Source: an uncultured Clostridia bacterium (GTDB taxonomy: Bacteria > Bacillota > Clostridia > TANB77 > CAG-508). Taken from it: DNA of 46,823 bases. The DNA lies in assembly GCA_944387495.1 (NCBI GenBank), contig CALXFD010000015.1:1-46823 (forward strand). The letters run 5' to 3'. A model generated the notes under the pieces. It had not been told where the DNA came from. It saw only the letters and a program-made list of their open reading frames with translations, and ran no database searches. A program made the position numbers and the translations under genes. Below, in pieces: positions 9,051 to 18,361 of the stretch (the stretch's first letter is position 1; every line of letters starts with the position of its first letter).

Positions 9051-10214
9051 ATGACAGATTTGTTAATAAAATTATTTATAAAAGACAAAAATGTAAAAGA
9101 TGTAAATGTAAGAGGAAAATATGGAACACTTTCTAGTGTTACAGGAATCGTTGTTAATATATTACTTTCAGCAGTAAAACTAATAATAGGAATAATTGCA
9201 AATTCAATGTCTATCATTTCAGATGGGTTAAATAATATAACAGATGCAGGTTCATCTGTTGTTACTATGATAGGATTTAAAATGTCACAAAAAAAGGTAG
9301 ATAATGACCACCCATGGGGACATGGAAGAATGGAATATATTACAGCATTTATTGTTGATATGCTAATAATCTTAGTAGGATTTGAATTATTTCAATCATC
9401 AATCGACAAAATAATACATCCATCAATGCCAGATATAGGAACTATAACTCTAGCTATATTAGTCATAGCAATTATAGCAAAATTATGGTTATTTGTTTTT
9501 TATAAAAAGATAGCTAAATTAATCAATTCAGAAGCAATAAAAGGTAATGCATATGACAGCATTTCTGATGTAATTTCTACATTTGTAGTATTATTGTCTG
9601 CAATTGTTGCAAAATTTGTTGGAGTTTCAATAGATGGATATGTAAGTATATTAGTTTCTATATTTATATTATTTACAGGTGGAAAAGCATTAAAAGAAAC
9701 AGTTGATATATTACTTGGCACAAAACCAGATCCAGAATTAGTAAAAGGAATTGAAGATTTTACTAAGAAATATGACATGATTGTTGGTATACATGATATG
9801 ATGATACATGATTATGGACCAGGAAGAAAAATAGTATCTTTCCATGCAGAAGTACCAGCAAATAGCGATATCTGCAAGGCACATGACATAATAGACCAAA
9901 TGGAACAAGATATATTAGAAGAATTTAATTGTATAACAACAATTCATATGGACCCAATAGTCGTAGATAATGAAGAAATAAATGAAATGAGAGAAATAAC
10001 AGAAAATATAGTAAAAACAATAAACCCAGAATATTCAATCCATGATTTTAGAATGACAGATGGTGGAGGAAGAATAAATTTAATATTTGACTTAGTAGTA
10101 CCAAGAGAAGATAATGTAGACAAAGAAAAATTAAAAAAGAATATTCAAGAAAAAATACATAACACAAATCCTAAATATTATGCAGTGCCTAAAATAGAAT
10201 GTTCATTTGTATAA
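9051..10214 (+). CDS. cation diffusion facilitator metal exporter
   Basis: The 387-residue protein has about six transmembrane helices followed by a cytosolic ferredoxin-like domain from about residue 215. CDF motifs are clear: SDGLNNITDAGSS (57-69) in TM2, HPWGHGRMEY after TM2 and NAYDSISDVIST in TM5. The TM2 site is N61xxxD65 and the TM5 site is DxxxD rather than HxxxD. I associate that pattern with manganese or iron rather than zinc exporters, so Mn2+ efflux is a tentative guess. A longer than usual C-terminal extension (about 300-387) follows the standard domain. Confidence 0.88.
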   Translation: MTDLLIKLFIKDKNVKDVNVRGKYGTLSSVTGIVVNILLSAVKLIIGIIANSMSIISDGLNNITDAGSSVVTMIGFKMSQKKVDNDHPWGHGRMEYITAFIVDMLIILVGFELFQSSIDKIIHPSMPDIGTITLAILVIAIIAKLWLFVFYKKIAKLINSEAIKGNAYDSISDVISTFVVLLSAIVAKFVGVSIDGYVSILVSIFILFTGGKALKETVDILLGTKPDPELVKGIEDFTKKYDMIVGIHDMMIHDYGPGRKIVSFHAEVPANSDICKAHDIIDQMEQDILEEFNCITTIHMDPIVVDNEEINEMREITENIVKTINPEYSIHDFRMTDGGGRINLIFDLVVPREDNVDKEKLKKNIQEKIHNTNPKYYAVPKIECSFV

Positions 10215-10226
10215 AATAAGCAAAAT

Positions 10227-10268
10227 AAAAAATACACTTTATAAAAATAATGAAAAGTGTATTTTTTA
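10227..10268. terminator. bidirectional intrinsic terminator
   Basis: AAAAAATACACTTT (10227-10240) pairs with AAAGTGTATTTTTT (10254-10267). A-rich and T-rich ends on both sides let it serve the CDF gene and the convergent DUF2798-like gene. Confidence 0.85.
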
Positions 10269-10306
10269 TTGATTTTATTATATTAAAAGAAAAAACATAT
10301 CAAGAA

Positions 10307-10813
10307 TTAAGCAATATTACTATCATTATTTTCTTTAATAGAAGAAAATTCAACATTAGATTTTGATTGAATTAACTTTAAAATTGCTCTACTAATTGGC
10401 CCTGCAACTAAAATATTTAAGAAAAATGCTGCACAGAAATTTCTAGGCCATCTAATAAAAAATTCGCTAATAACAGTAGATAATGTGTCTCCACCTAGTA
10501 AACCACCAATTATAGTCATAACAAGTGACATAAGAGTAACTATAAAGAAACAATTAAATAAAATATATGAATTTTTACTATCTGTTTCAGGAACAAATTT
10601 CTTTAATAAAATATGATTAATTTTTCCAATAACTAAATTTTCTAATATAAAAGCAATTATAAAAGTTACAGGAAAAGCTATAACCGCAGTTTTTAGAGTC
10701 TCTAAATCAAATCCACCTAAATGTATAGAAATATTTAAAAGCCCCATAAAAAATACCATAATTGCACATATGCAAATACCAAAAATTATTCCTTCTTTTT
10801 TATTTGTTGGCAT
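10307..10813 (-). CDS. DUF2798-like small membrane protein
   Basis: The 168-residue protein has four hydrophobic helices in two similar halves: FGICICAIMVFFMGLLN and TFIIAFILENLVIGKI, then IVTLMSLVMTIIGGLL and FCAAFFLNILVAGPIS. The paired F(I/F)xxxxxxNLVxGxI-type ends resemble tandem DUF2798 proteins. Its biochemical role is unknown. The start at 10813 is set by a strong AAAGGAGGAG just upstream. The longer frame reads through a structured non-coding leader and is rejected. It is convergent with the CDF gene and shares its terminator. Confidence 0.7.
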   Translation of the reverse strand: MPTNKKEGIIFGICICAIMVFFMGLLNISIHLGGFDLETLKTAVIAFPVTFIIAFILENLVIGKINHILLKKFVPETDSKNSYILFNCFFIVTLMSLVMTIIGGLLGGDTLSTVISEFFIRWPRNFCAAFFLNILVAGPISRAILKLIQSKSNVEFSSIKENNDSNIA

Positions 10814-10834
10814 AACTAAATCTCCTCCTTTCGC

Positions 10835-10886
10835 AAAAAAAATAACACGTATCTCAACTGGACTTACGCCATTTAAGCTACGCGTT
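10835..10886 (-). promoter_or_regulatory. attenuator-like hairpin and U-run in the DUF2798-like leader
   Basis: On the minus strand an 18-bp imperfect hairpin (10844-10886; outer stem AACGCGTA with TACGTGTT, inner arm ending TGG with CCA around CGTAAGT) is followed by eight U residues (10842-10835). The gene's ribosome site comes next. This looks like an intrinsic terminator standing between promoter and gene. No upstream minus-strand gene exists for it to terminate. I could not match it to a known riboswitch class. Confidence 0.6.
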
Positions 10887-10894
10887 GACAAATG

Positions 10895-10926
10895 CTATTA
10901 TAACATATTTTAAAGAATCATGTAAT
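10895..10926 (-). promoter_or_regulatory. promoter of the DUF2798-like gene
   Basis: On the minus strand an extended -10 TGTTATAAT is centred near 10899. An ATTACA-like -35 lies about 18 bases upstream. This places the transcription start close to the leader hairpin. Confidence 0.6.
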
Positions 10927-11010
10927 AGTTTTTTTAAAAAAATAATAAAATTTATAAAACAAATTGTATTTTATAATAAAAAATAGTAAAATATATTCGT
11001 TAAAATAAGT

Positions 11011-11056
11011 TATAGTATAAATTAAAATAATACTAATAAAAAAGATTTATACTATA
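11011..11056. promoter_or_regulatory. 12-bp inverted repeat upstream of the ABC exporter gene
   Basis: TATAGTATAAAT (11011-11022) is repeated inverted as ATTTATACTATA (11045-11056) with a 22-base gap, about 45 bases before the ABC gene. TATAGTATAAAT itself looks like a -10 region, so this may be an operator straddling the promoter or a leader hairpin. Confidence 0.45.
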
Positions 11057-11101
11057 AATATATTTTTAGGGGATGAATACTAAAATTAAAAGGAGTGTAC
11101 T

Positions 11102-13714
11102 ATGTTAAAATTAGTTCAAATTACAAAAGATTATGTATCAGGTGATTCAAAAGTTGAAGCTTTAAAAGGTATAAGTATAGAATTTAGAAAAAATGAGTTT
11201 GTATCTATTTTAGGTCAAAGTGGATGTGGTAAAACAACATTATTAAATATAATTGGTGGATTAGATAGATATACAAAAGGAGATTTAATCATAAATGGAA
11301 AATCTACAAAAGATTTTAAAGATAAAGATTGGGATGCATATAGAAACTATTCAGTAGGTTTTGTATTCCAAAATTACAACTTAATACCACATCAAACAGT
11401 ACTTGCAAATGTTGAACTTGCATTAACAATTTCAGGTGTTTCTAAAAAAGAAAGAAAAGCAAGAGCGATAAAAGCATTAGAAGATGTTGGTTTAAAAGAA
11501 CAAATCCACAAAAAACCAAACCAATTATCAGGTGGACAAATGCAAAGAGTTGCAATAGCAAGAGCATTAGTAAATAATCCAGATATAATACTTGCAGATG
11601 AACCAACAGGAGCATTAGATACAAAAACTAGTGTTCAAGTAATGGAAATTTTAAAGAAAATATCAAAAGATAAATTAATTATAATGGTAACACATAATCC
11701 AGAACTTGCAGAAAAATATTCTTCACGAATAGTAAGAATATTAGATGGAGTTATAACAGATGATTCTAAGCCATATACAGATGAAGATAGAGAAAATGAA
11801 AAAGACTCAAAAGCTAAATCTGGAAGAACATCAATGAAATTTTTTACAGCTTTACATTTAAGTTTAAATAATTTATTGACCAAAAAAGGAAGAACATTAT
11901 TAACATCATTTGCTGGAAGTATAGGTATAATAGGAATTGCATTAATACTTTCAATATCAAATGGTGTACAAAATTATATAAATAGGGTAGAAGAAGAAAC
12001 ATTATCATCATATCCAATAACAATACAAGAATCAACAGTTGACATTTCAAGTATGATACAAAAAATGATGGGAGAACAAGAAGAAAATGAAACCTCACAT
12101 AATGATGGAAAAATATATTCAGCAGATGTTATGGACGATATGATTTCTACATTATCTAGCAAAATAGAAACTAATAACTTAAAAGAATTAAAAAATTATA
12201 TAGAAAAAAGTGATAATGAAATTGCTAAAAATAGTAATGCAATTAAATATGAATATAATCTAAACATAAATTTATATAAAGAAGATACCTCTAATGGCAT
12301 AGTTCAAGTAAATCCAAGTACAGTTATGAATGCATTAGGAATGGGAGATATGCTAAAAGCACAGGAAAACTCATCAATGAGTTCTATGTTTGGAAGCAGT
12401 ATGAGTATGTCAAATACTAATGTATGGGAAGAGATGCTAGATAATGAAGAATTACTACATTCACAATATGATGTTATAGCAGGAACATGGCCAAAATCAT
12501 ATAATGAAGTTGTATTAATTGTAGATGAAAATGAACAAATAAGCGATTATACATTATATGCATTAGGCTTAAAACCACAAAAAGAATTAGAAGAAAAATG
12601 GAATGCAGTACAAAAAGGTGAAGAAGTTAAAGAAAGTGAACAAACTTCATACACATATGATGAATTATTAAATTTATCATTTAAACTTATATTAAATTCA
12701 GATTATTATCAAAAAGAAAATGGTTTATGGCTAGATAAAAGTGATGACGAAGAATATATGAAACAAAAAATTGCAGATGCAGAAGAAATAAAAGTTGTAG
12801 GAATAATAAAGCAAAATGAACAAAGTGTTGCAGCTGGAATGAGTGGAGGAATTGGATATACAAAAGAATTAAAAGAATATGTTATAAATAAAACAAATGA
12901 AGCAGAAATAGTAAAAGAACAAAAAAATGAACCAACTATAAATGTATTTACAGGTTTAAAATTTCCAACTGATGAAGATAAAGCAAAATTCAGCTATGAT
13001 AATTTAAGTACTGAACAAAAAATGGCATTATCTTCTTTAAGTAATGAAGAAATAGCAAAAGTAATGGAAAACTATAATGAAAATCAAAATGCAACTTATG
13101 ATACTAATTTAACAAAATTAGGAGCAATAGATTTAGATAACCCAACAGAAATTTATATCTATCCAAAAGATTTTGAAGCAAAGGCTAAAATAACACAGGC
13201 AATAGAAGATTATAATCAAACTCAAAGAGACAATGGAAAAGAAGAAAATGTTATAACATATACAGACATAGTTGGAGTAATGTTAAATTCTGTTAGCCAA
13301 ATAATAGATACAATAAGTTATGTTTTAATAGCATTTGTTGCAATATCTTTAATAGTTTCATCAATAATGATTGGAATAATAACATATATTTCAGTATTGG
13401 AAAGAACAAAAGAAATAGGAATTTTAAGAGCAATAGGAGCATCAAAGAAAGATATTTCAAGAGTATTTAATGCAGAAACATTTATTGTAGGATTAATTTC
13501 AGGATTGCTAGGAATAGGAATAACAGTAATATTAACATTCCCAATCAATAGCTTAATTTACAAAGTAACAGGGGTAGCAGTAAAAGTAGCATTACCAGTA
13601 GCAGGAGGAATAATATTAGTTGTAATTAGTATGTTGTTAACAATAATTGCAGGATTAATTCCAGCTAAAATGGCAAGTAAAAAAGACCCAGTAGAAGCTC
13701 TTAGAACAGAATAA
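11102..13714 (+). CDS. MacB-like ABC exporter, ATPase fused to FtsX permease
   Basis: The 870-residue protein carries an ABC ATPase at about 1-225: Walker [10 protein letters not shown] (38-46), Q-loop [10 protein letters not shown], signature LSGGQMQRV, Walker [13 protein letters not shown] and H-loop VTHNPE. The permease follows with one helix near 265-287, a roughly 450-residue extracytoplasmic domain, then three helices in the FtsX-type C-terminal block ([21 protein letters not shown] between helices). This is the topology of MacB/LolCDE-type mechanotransmitting exporters, which move peptides or lipids rather than small solutes. No partner efflux genes are adjacent. ATG 11102 has AAAGGAGTG upstream. 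Confidence 0.88.
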   Translation: MLKLVQITKDYVSGDSKVEALKGISIEFRKNEFVSILGQSGCGKTTLLNIIGGLDRYTKGDLIINGKSTKDFKDKDWDAYRNYSVGFVFQNYNLIPHQTVLANVELALTISGVSKKERKARAIKALEDVGLKEQIHKKPNQLSGGQMQRVAIARALVNNPDIILADEPTGALDTKTSVQVMEILKKISKDKLIIMVTHNPELAEKYSSRIVRILDGVITDDSKPYTDEDRENEKDSKAKSGRTSMKFFTALHLSLNNLLTKKGRTLLTSFAGSIGIIGIALILSISNGVQNYINRVEEETLSSYPITIQESTVDISSMIQKMMGEQEENETSHNDGKIYSADVMDDMISTLSSKIETNNLKELKNYIEKSDNEIAKNSNAIKYEYNLNINLYKEDTSNGIVQVNPSTVMNALGMGDMLKAQENSSMSSMFGSSMSMSNTNVWEEMLDNEELLHSQYDVIAGTWPKSYNEVVLIVDENEQISDYTLYALGLKPQKELEEKWNAVQKGEEVKESEQTSYTYDELLNLSFKLILNSDYYQKENGLWLDKSDDEEYMKQKIADAEEIKVVGIIKQNEQSVAAGMSGGIGYTKELKEYVINKTNEAEIVKEQKNEPTINVFTGLKFPTDEDKAKFSYDNLSTEQKMALSSLSNEEIAKVMENYNENQNATYDTNLTKLGAIDLDNPTEIYIYPKDFEAKAKITQAIEDYNQTQRDNGKEENVITYTDIVGVMLNSVSQIIDTISYVLIAFVAISLIVSSIMIGIITYISVLERTKEIGILRAIGASKKDISRVFNAETFIVGLISGLLGIGITVILTFPINSLIYKVTGVAVKVALPVAGGIILVVISMLLTIIAGLIPAKMASKKDPVEALRTE

Positions 13715-13732
13715 AAATAAATACATTAATTT

Positions 13733-13791
13733 TTAAAGTGTTAAATTATATACAGATTATTAATAATTTGATATACAATTTAACACTTTAA
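13733..13791. terminator. 15-bp hairpin after the ABC exporter
   Basis: TTAAAGTGTTAAATT (13733-13747) pairs perfectly with AATTTAACACTTTAA (13777-13791) around a 29-base loop. The U-run is poor, so termination is likely but not certain. Confidence 0.55.
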
Positions 13792-13858
13792 ATGTCTTTA
13801 CTATTTTACAAAAAAATGATAAAATATTTAATATTAAATTAGAAGGAAGGAAAAAGTT

Positions 13859-14809
13859 TTGAGTATAAAAGTATTAGCAATAATCAATCCAACATCTGGA
13901 AAAGGAAATATATCTAATTATATAAACGAAATAAAAACCAATTTAATAAAACAAGACATGGAAGTAACCTTAAAACTTACAAAAAAAGAATATAATGCTA
14001 AAAATATTATAGAAGATTATATTGATGAAATAGATTTGTTACTTGTATGTGGTGGAGATGGAACATTAAATGAAGTAGTAACAGCACTTATGGAAAAACA
14101 AATTCATGATTTAACAGTAGCGTATATTCCATTAGGTACAACAAATGATTTAGCAAGAACACTAGATATTCCAATAAAAGATATATCTGTAACAAAAAGA
14201 TTGCTTCAATCAAAAGCAAAAGTAATAGATATAGGTAAAATTAATAATGAGAAATATTTTTGCTATGTAGCTGCATTTGGAGTTATTACTGATGTATCTT
14301 ATAAAACATCACAAAAGGCAAAAAATAAATATGGTAGATTGGCATATTATATTAATGCAATAAAAGAATTAATAAGGATACCAAAATATAAAGTAAAAAT
14401 TAGTTTCGATGATGAAGAACTAGAAGGAGAATTTATATATGGAGGTATAACAAATTCAGAATCAATAGCAGGCTTTAAGTGGTTCAATAGAAATGAAATA
14501 GATTTAAAAGATGGAAAATTTGAATGCATATTTTTAAGAAAACCCAAAAAATTATCAGGATATTTTAGATTATTAGAAGCATTTAAACAAAAAGATTATA
14601 GTTGGAATAGAGATATTGTATATATACAAACAAGTAACATAAAAATTGAAATAAACGAAAAAGTAGCATGGACAATAGATGGAGAATATGCAGGAGACAT
14701 GGATAAAATTTATATAGAAAATTGCAATGAAGCAATAGAATTAGCAATATGTGAACCAAGTAAAGAAAAAGAGAGGAAAACAAATGTTAAAAAAAGTCAT
14801 AGAAAATAA
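13859..14809 (+). CDS. diacylglycerol/lipid kinase, DagK/YegS family
   Basis: The 316-residue protein shows the DAGK catalytic fold: INPTSGKG (10-17), GGDGTLNEVV (65-74, the ATP-binding glycine-rich loop), PLGTTNDLARTL and a C-terminal IDGEYAGD. These soluble enzymes phosphorylate diacylglycerol or related lipids at the membrane, for phospholipid recycling. The start is TTG 13859 after a GGAAGG site. The 3' end overlaps the next gene by 26 bases. The basic tail KERKTNVKKSHRK lies inside that overlap. Confidence 0.88.
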   Translation: MSIKVLAIINPTSGKGNISNYINEIKTNLIKQDMEVTLKLTKKEYNAKNIIEDYIDEIDLLLVCGGDGTLNEVVTALMEKQIHDLTVAYIPLGTTNDLARTLDIPIKDISVTKRLLQSKAKVIDIGKINNEKYFCYVAAFGVITDVSYKTSQKAKNKYGRLAYYINAIKELIRIPKYKVKISFDDEELEGEFIYGGITNSESIAGFKWFNRNEIDLKDGKFECIFLRKPKKLSGYFRLLEAFKQKDYSWNRDIVYIQTSNIKIEINEKVAWTIDGEYAGDMDKIYIENCNEAIELAICEPSKEKERKTNVKKSHRK

Positions 14810-15809
14810 CTATAAATGGATTATTTTATTATTATGTGTTATTATATTTGTAATGTTAATAGAAGATATATTTACAATGGAACAATTGCAAATAGACCAA
14901 GAAATATATAAATTAGTAATATTAAATTTAAGAACAGAAAACCTAACTTCAATAATGAAAGCAATAACAAATTTAGCTTCTGCATATACATTGATTGCAA
15001 TAACAATCTGTTCATTTATTTTTATAAAAAATAAGAAAATTGGAAAATATATAACAATAAATTTAATAATATCCACATTATTAAATCAAATATTAAAATA
15101 TGTAATACAAAGACCTAGACCAGAAGGGTATATGCTAATAAATGAAAATGGATATAGTTTTCCATCTGGACATTCTATGGTAAGTATGGCTTTTTATGGT
15201 TTAATAATTTATTTTATTTGGAAAATGGTTAAAAATAAAAAAATCAAATATTCATTATGTGGAATTATTGGCATTTTAATTCCATTAATAGGATTTAGTA
15301 GAATATATCTAGGAGTACATTATGCAAGTGATGTAATTGGGGGATTTGTAATATCTATTGCGTATTTAATAGTATTTACAAGTTGCATAAAAACAGAACT
15401 TAAACTTGAAAGGGAAGAAAATATGAATAAAAGAAAACTTGTCGAAATAAGGAGAAAAAGAAAGAGATTAAGAAATAGTTTTAAATATGCTTTTGAAGGG
15501 ATAGGAGAAGCTCTAAAAACAGAACAAAATTTAAAAATCCATTTTATAATAGCATTATTAGTAATAATTGCAGGTTTTGTCTTTAAAATAAGTAAATTAG
15601 AATGGATTGCATGTGTTATTTTATTTGGACTTGTTATTTCTCTTGAATTAGTTAATACTGCAATTGAAACTACTGTTGATATAGCAATGCCTGAAAGAAA
15701 TGAAAAGGCTAAACTTGCAAAAGATGTATCTGCTGGGGCAGTATTAGTATCTGCAATTATGGCAGTTGTGGTTGGGCTAATAATATTTGTGCCTAAGATT
15801 TTACTTTAA
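14784..15809 (+). CDS. PAP2 phosphatase fused to undecaprenol/diacylglycerol kinase domain
   Basis: The 341-residue protein combines two membrane enzymes of opposite direction. Residues 1-205 are a PAP2 phosphatase with its three motifs: KYVIQRPRP (105-113), PSGH (127-130) and SRIYLGVHYASD (172-183). A basic linker follows (about 207-231). Residues about 232-341 are a DgkA/UdpK-type kinase with FEGIGEALKTEQN, LELVNTAIETTVD (E288, N291, E295) and AKDVSAGAV (D314). PAP2 would dephosphorylate undecaprenyl-PP or phosphatidate, and the kinase would rephosphorylate undecaprenol or diacylglycerol. GAGAGG supports ATG 14784. It is coupled to the DagK-like gene. Confidence 0.88.
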   Translation: MLKKVIENNYKWIILLLCVIIFVMLIEDIFTMEQLQIDQEIYKLVILNLRTENLTSIMKAITNLASAYTLIAITICSFIFIKNKKIGKYITINLIISTLLNQILKYVIQRPRPEGYMLINENGYSFPSGHSMVSMAFYGLIIYFIWKMVKNKKIKYSLCGIIGILIPLIGFSRIYLGVHYASDVIGGFVISIAYLIVFTSCIKTELKLEREENMNKRKLVEIRRKRKRLRNSFKYAFEGIGEALKTEQNLKIHFIIALLVIIAGFVFKISKLEWIACVILFGLVISLELVNTAIETTVDIAMPERNEKAKLAKDVSAGAVLVSAIMAVVVGLIIFVPKILL

Positions 15810-16000
15810 TTAGTAATTTATATTATAAAGCAAATTGAATATGTGGCTCGCTCCAATAGTATTATATATAAAATATTTATTTCGTTCCTCGGCTTTCCTC
15901 CCATAGCCTACGCATTCGTCACTACATAAATATTTTATATATAATACTATTGGAGCTAAATTAATATGTACAATTGCTTTATAATATAAATTGCTAATTA
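15807..16000. repeat. giant nested inverted-repeat element, copy 1
   Basis: Outer arms 15807-15837 and 15971-16000 are near-perfect complements. Inner arms 15851-15879 and 15927-15955 are a perfect 29-bp inverted repeat beginning CTCCAATAGT. The 47-base loop (15880-15926) is much richer in G+C than its surroundings and contains GCCTACGC. The element begins at the stop codon of the lipid enzyme gene and ends before pta. It is far longer than an ordinary terminator. It may be a mobile palindrome or a structured RNA. Confidence 0.8.
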
Positions 16001-16067
16001 AAATAAAAAAAGCTTGAACTTTTGTGTAATATTAGTATATAATAATTATACAAAAGGAGGAAATGAT

Positions 16068-17075
16068 ATGTCTTTTATTGATGAAGTAAAAAAGAGAGCT
16101 AAAACAGAACTTAAAACTATAATATTGCCAGAGGCAGAAGATTTAAGAATTTTAAAGGCAACTGAAAAAGTTTTAAATGAAAAATATGCAAAAATTATTT
16201 TAATAGGAAATGAAGAAAAAATTTTAGAAAAAGCTAGAACTAATGGTGTTAATATTGAAGGTGCAGAAATTGTCAATCCAGAAAGTTCAGAAGATTATGA
16301 TAAATATGTAAATTTATTGTATGAACTAAGAAAAAATAAAGGAATGACAATTGAAAAAGCAAAAGAATTAGTATTAGACCCAGTATATTATGGTATGCTA
16401 ATGGTTAAAGATGAGAAAGCAGATGGATTGGTTTCAGGTGCTGCTCATTCTACATCAGATACTTTAAGACCTGCGTTACAAATACTAAAAACAGCACCAA
16501 ATACTAAATTAGTTTCAGCTTTTTTTGTTATGGTTGTTCCTAATTGTGAATATGGAAAAGACGGAGTATTTGTTTTTGGAGACTGTGGACTTAATGAAGA
16601 ACCAAATGAAGAACAATTAGCAGAAATTGCAATTTCATCTGCTAAAAGTTATAAACAACTAGTACAAGATGAGCCAAGAGTTGCAATGCTTTCATATTCT
16701 ACACATGGAAGTGCTCATTCTGAACTTACAGAGAAAGTTATTAATGCTACTAAAATAGTAGAAGAAAAAAATAAAGATTTATTGGTAGATGGAGAATTAC
16801 AATTAGATGCAGCTATTATACCAGAAATATCAAAATCAAAAGCTCCAAATAGTAAAATAGAAGGAAATGCAAATGTATTAATATTTCCAAATCTTGATGC
16901 AGGAAATATTGGATATAAATTAGTACAAAGATTGGCAAAAGCAGAAGCATATGGTCCACTTTGTCAAGGTATAGCAAAACCTGTTAATGATTTATCAAGA
17001 GGATGTAATAGTGATGATGTAGCAGGAGTAGTAGCAATTACAGCAGTTCAAGCACAAAATAATTTTTCTAAATAA
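16068..17075 (+). CDS. pta: phosphate acetyltransferase
   Basis: The 335-residue protein converts acetyl-CoA and phosphate to acetyl-phosphate and CoA. It matches the short single-domain Pta form: ILPEAEDLRILKAT at the start, DGLVSGAAHSTSDTLRPALQ, FFVMVVPN, FGDCGLNEEPNEEQLAEIA, MLSYSTHGSAHSE, and NVLIFPNLDAGNIGYKLVQR near the end. ATG 16068 is preceded by AAAGGAGG; the longer frame has no ribosome site. It lies directly upstream of two acetate kinases, giving the full acetyl-CoA to acetate route with ATP formation. Confidence 0.95.
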   Translation: MSFIDEVKKRAKTELKTIILPEAEDLRILKATEKVLNEKYAKIILIGNEEKILEKARTNGVNIEGAEIVNPESSEDYDKYVNLLYELRKNKGMTIEKAKELVLDPVYYGMLMVKDEKADGLVSGAAHSTSDTLRPALQILKTAPNTKLVSAFFVMVVPNCEYGKDGVFVFGDCGLNEEPNEEQLAEIAISSAKSYKQLVQDEPRVAMLSYSTHGSAHSELTEKVINATKIVEEKNKDLLVDGELQLDAAIIPEISKSKAPNSKIEGNANVLIFPNLDAGNIGYKLVQRLAKAEAYGPLCQGIAKPVNDLSRGCNSDDVAGVVAITAVQAQNNFSK

Positions 17076-17137
17076 TATAGAAAGATTATATATAAAAAAT
17101 AATAAATTAATTTTCGTATGAAAAGAAAGGAGTTTTT

Positions 17138-18334
17138 ATGAAAATTTTAGTTTTAAACTCTGGGAGTTCATCATTAAAATATCAAGTGATTGATATGGAA
17201 ACAGAAGAAATGTTAGTTAAAGGATATTACGAAAGAATAGGTCAAGGTAATTCTTTTTTAACGCATAAAGTAAATGGAGAAAAACATAAATTTGAGCATC
17301 CTGCTAAAAATCATGAACAAGCAATTAAGTTTGTACTTAGTAGATTAGTAAATCCTCATTATGGAGTTATAAAAAGTTTAGACGAACTTGGAGGAATAGG
17401 CCATAGGGTAGTTCATGGTGGAGAAAAATTTTCTAAACCTGTAATTATAACAGATGAAATTATGGACGAAATTGAACAATGTAAAGAATGGGCCCCATTA
17501 CATAACCCAGCTGCTGTACTAGGAATGAGGGCATGCAAAAAATTAGCTCCAAATATAAAAATGGTAGCAGTTTTTGATACAGGTTTTCACCAAACATTAT
17601 CAAAAGAAAGATATATTTACCCAATACCATATGAATATTACAAAAAATATGGTGTTAGAAAATATGGTGCACATGGTATGTCACATGAATATGTTGCAAA
17701 TAGAGTTGCAGAACTTGTAGGCAAAGATATAAAAGCTCTAAAAATAGTAAATTGCCATTTAGGGCAAGGTGCAAGTGTGTGTGCAATACAAAATGGTAAA
17801 TCAGTAGAAACAAGCATGGGATTAACACCTCTTGGTGGAGTGCCTATGGGAACGAGGAGTGGAGATTTAGACCCTTCTGTTGTTACATATATAATGAAAA
17901 AAGAAAATTTATCACCAGATGAAATGGAAAAAATGCTAAATAAAGAATCAGGAGTTTTTGGAATTTCAGGAGTATCTGTTGATTTTAGAGATATAGAAGC
18001 AGATGCAGCAGCAGGCGGACATCATGCAAAACTTGCATTAGATATTTTCCATTATCAAGTAGCTGAATATATTGCAAGATGTATGGTAGCAATGAATGGT
18101 ATGGATATATTAACATTTACAGCAGGAGTAGGAGAAAAAGGTCAAGATTCAAGAGAAGCAATTTGCGAATATTTTGAATTTTTAGGGTTAAAAATAGACA
18201 AGGAATTTAACCAAACAATAAAAGGAAAAGAAGCAGAAATTACTGCAAAAGATTCAAAAATAAGAGTATTCGTAGTACCAACAAATGAAGAACTTATGAT
18301 AGCAAGGCAAACTTTAAAATTAGTAAATGCATAA
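17138..18334 (+). CDS. ackA: acetate kinase, first tandem copy
   Basis: The 398-residue protein makes ATP and acetate from acetyl-phosphate and ADP. Signatures are [10 protein letters not shown] (7-16), [37 protein letters not shown] with the catalytic arginine, and a C-terminal [10 protein letters not shown]. Two oddities appear. The usual HGTSH reads HGMSH, and the nucleotide-binding GIGENS loop reads GVGEKGQ. These could alter nucleotide affinity. A very similar gene follows 27 bases downstream. AAAGGAG precedes the ATG. Confidence 0.93.
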   Translation: MKILVLNSGSSSLKYQVIDMETEEMLVKGYYERIGQGNSFLTHKVNGEKHKFEHPAKNHEQAIKFVLSRLVNPHYGVIKSLDELGGIGHRVVHGGEKFSKPVIITDEIMDEIEQCKEWAPLHNPAAVLGMRACKKLAPNIKMVAVFDTGFHQTLSKERYIYPIPYEYYKKYGVRKYGAHGMSHEYVANRVAELVGKDIKALKIVNCHLGQGASVCAIQNGKSVETSMGLTPLGGVPMGTRSGDLDPSVVTYIMKKENLSPDEMEKMLNKESGVFGISGVSVDFRDIEADAAAGGHHAKLALDIFHYQVAEYIARCMVAMNGMDILTFTAGVGEKGQDSREAICEYFEFLGLKIDKEFNQTIKGKEAEITAKDSKIRVFVVPTNEELMIARQTLKLVNA

Positions 18335-18361
18335 TAATAAATTTTAGGAGGAATTTTATAA

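Noticed and set aside
10814..10891. N-terminal extension of the DUF2798-like protein
   Set aside because: It translates the promoter-proximal hairpin. A strong AAAGGAGGAG just before 10813 sets the real start.
11442..12162. Several minus-strand frames opposite the ABC exporter gene
   Set aside because: They are Leu/Phe-rich mirror frames of a clear plus-strand gene with no ribosome sites.
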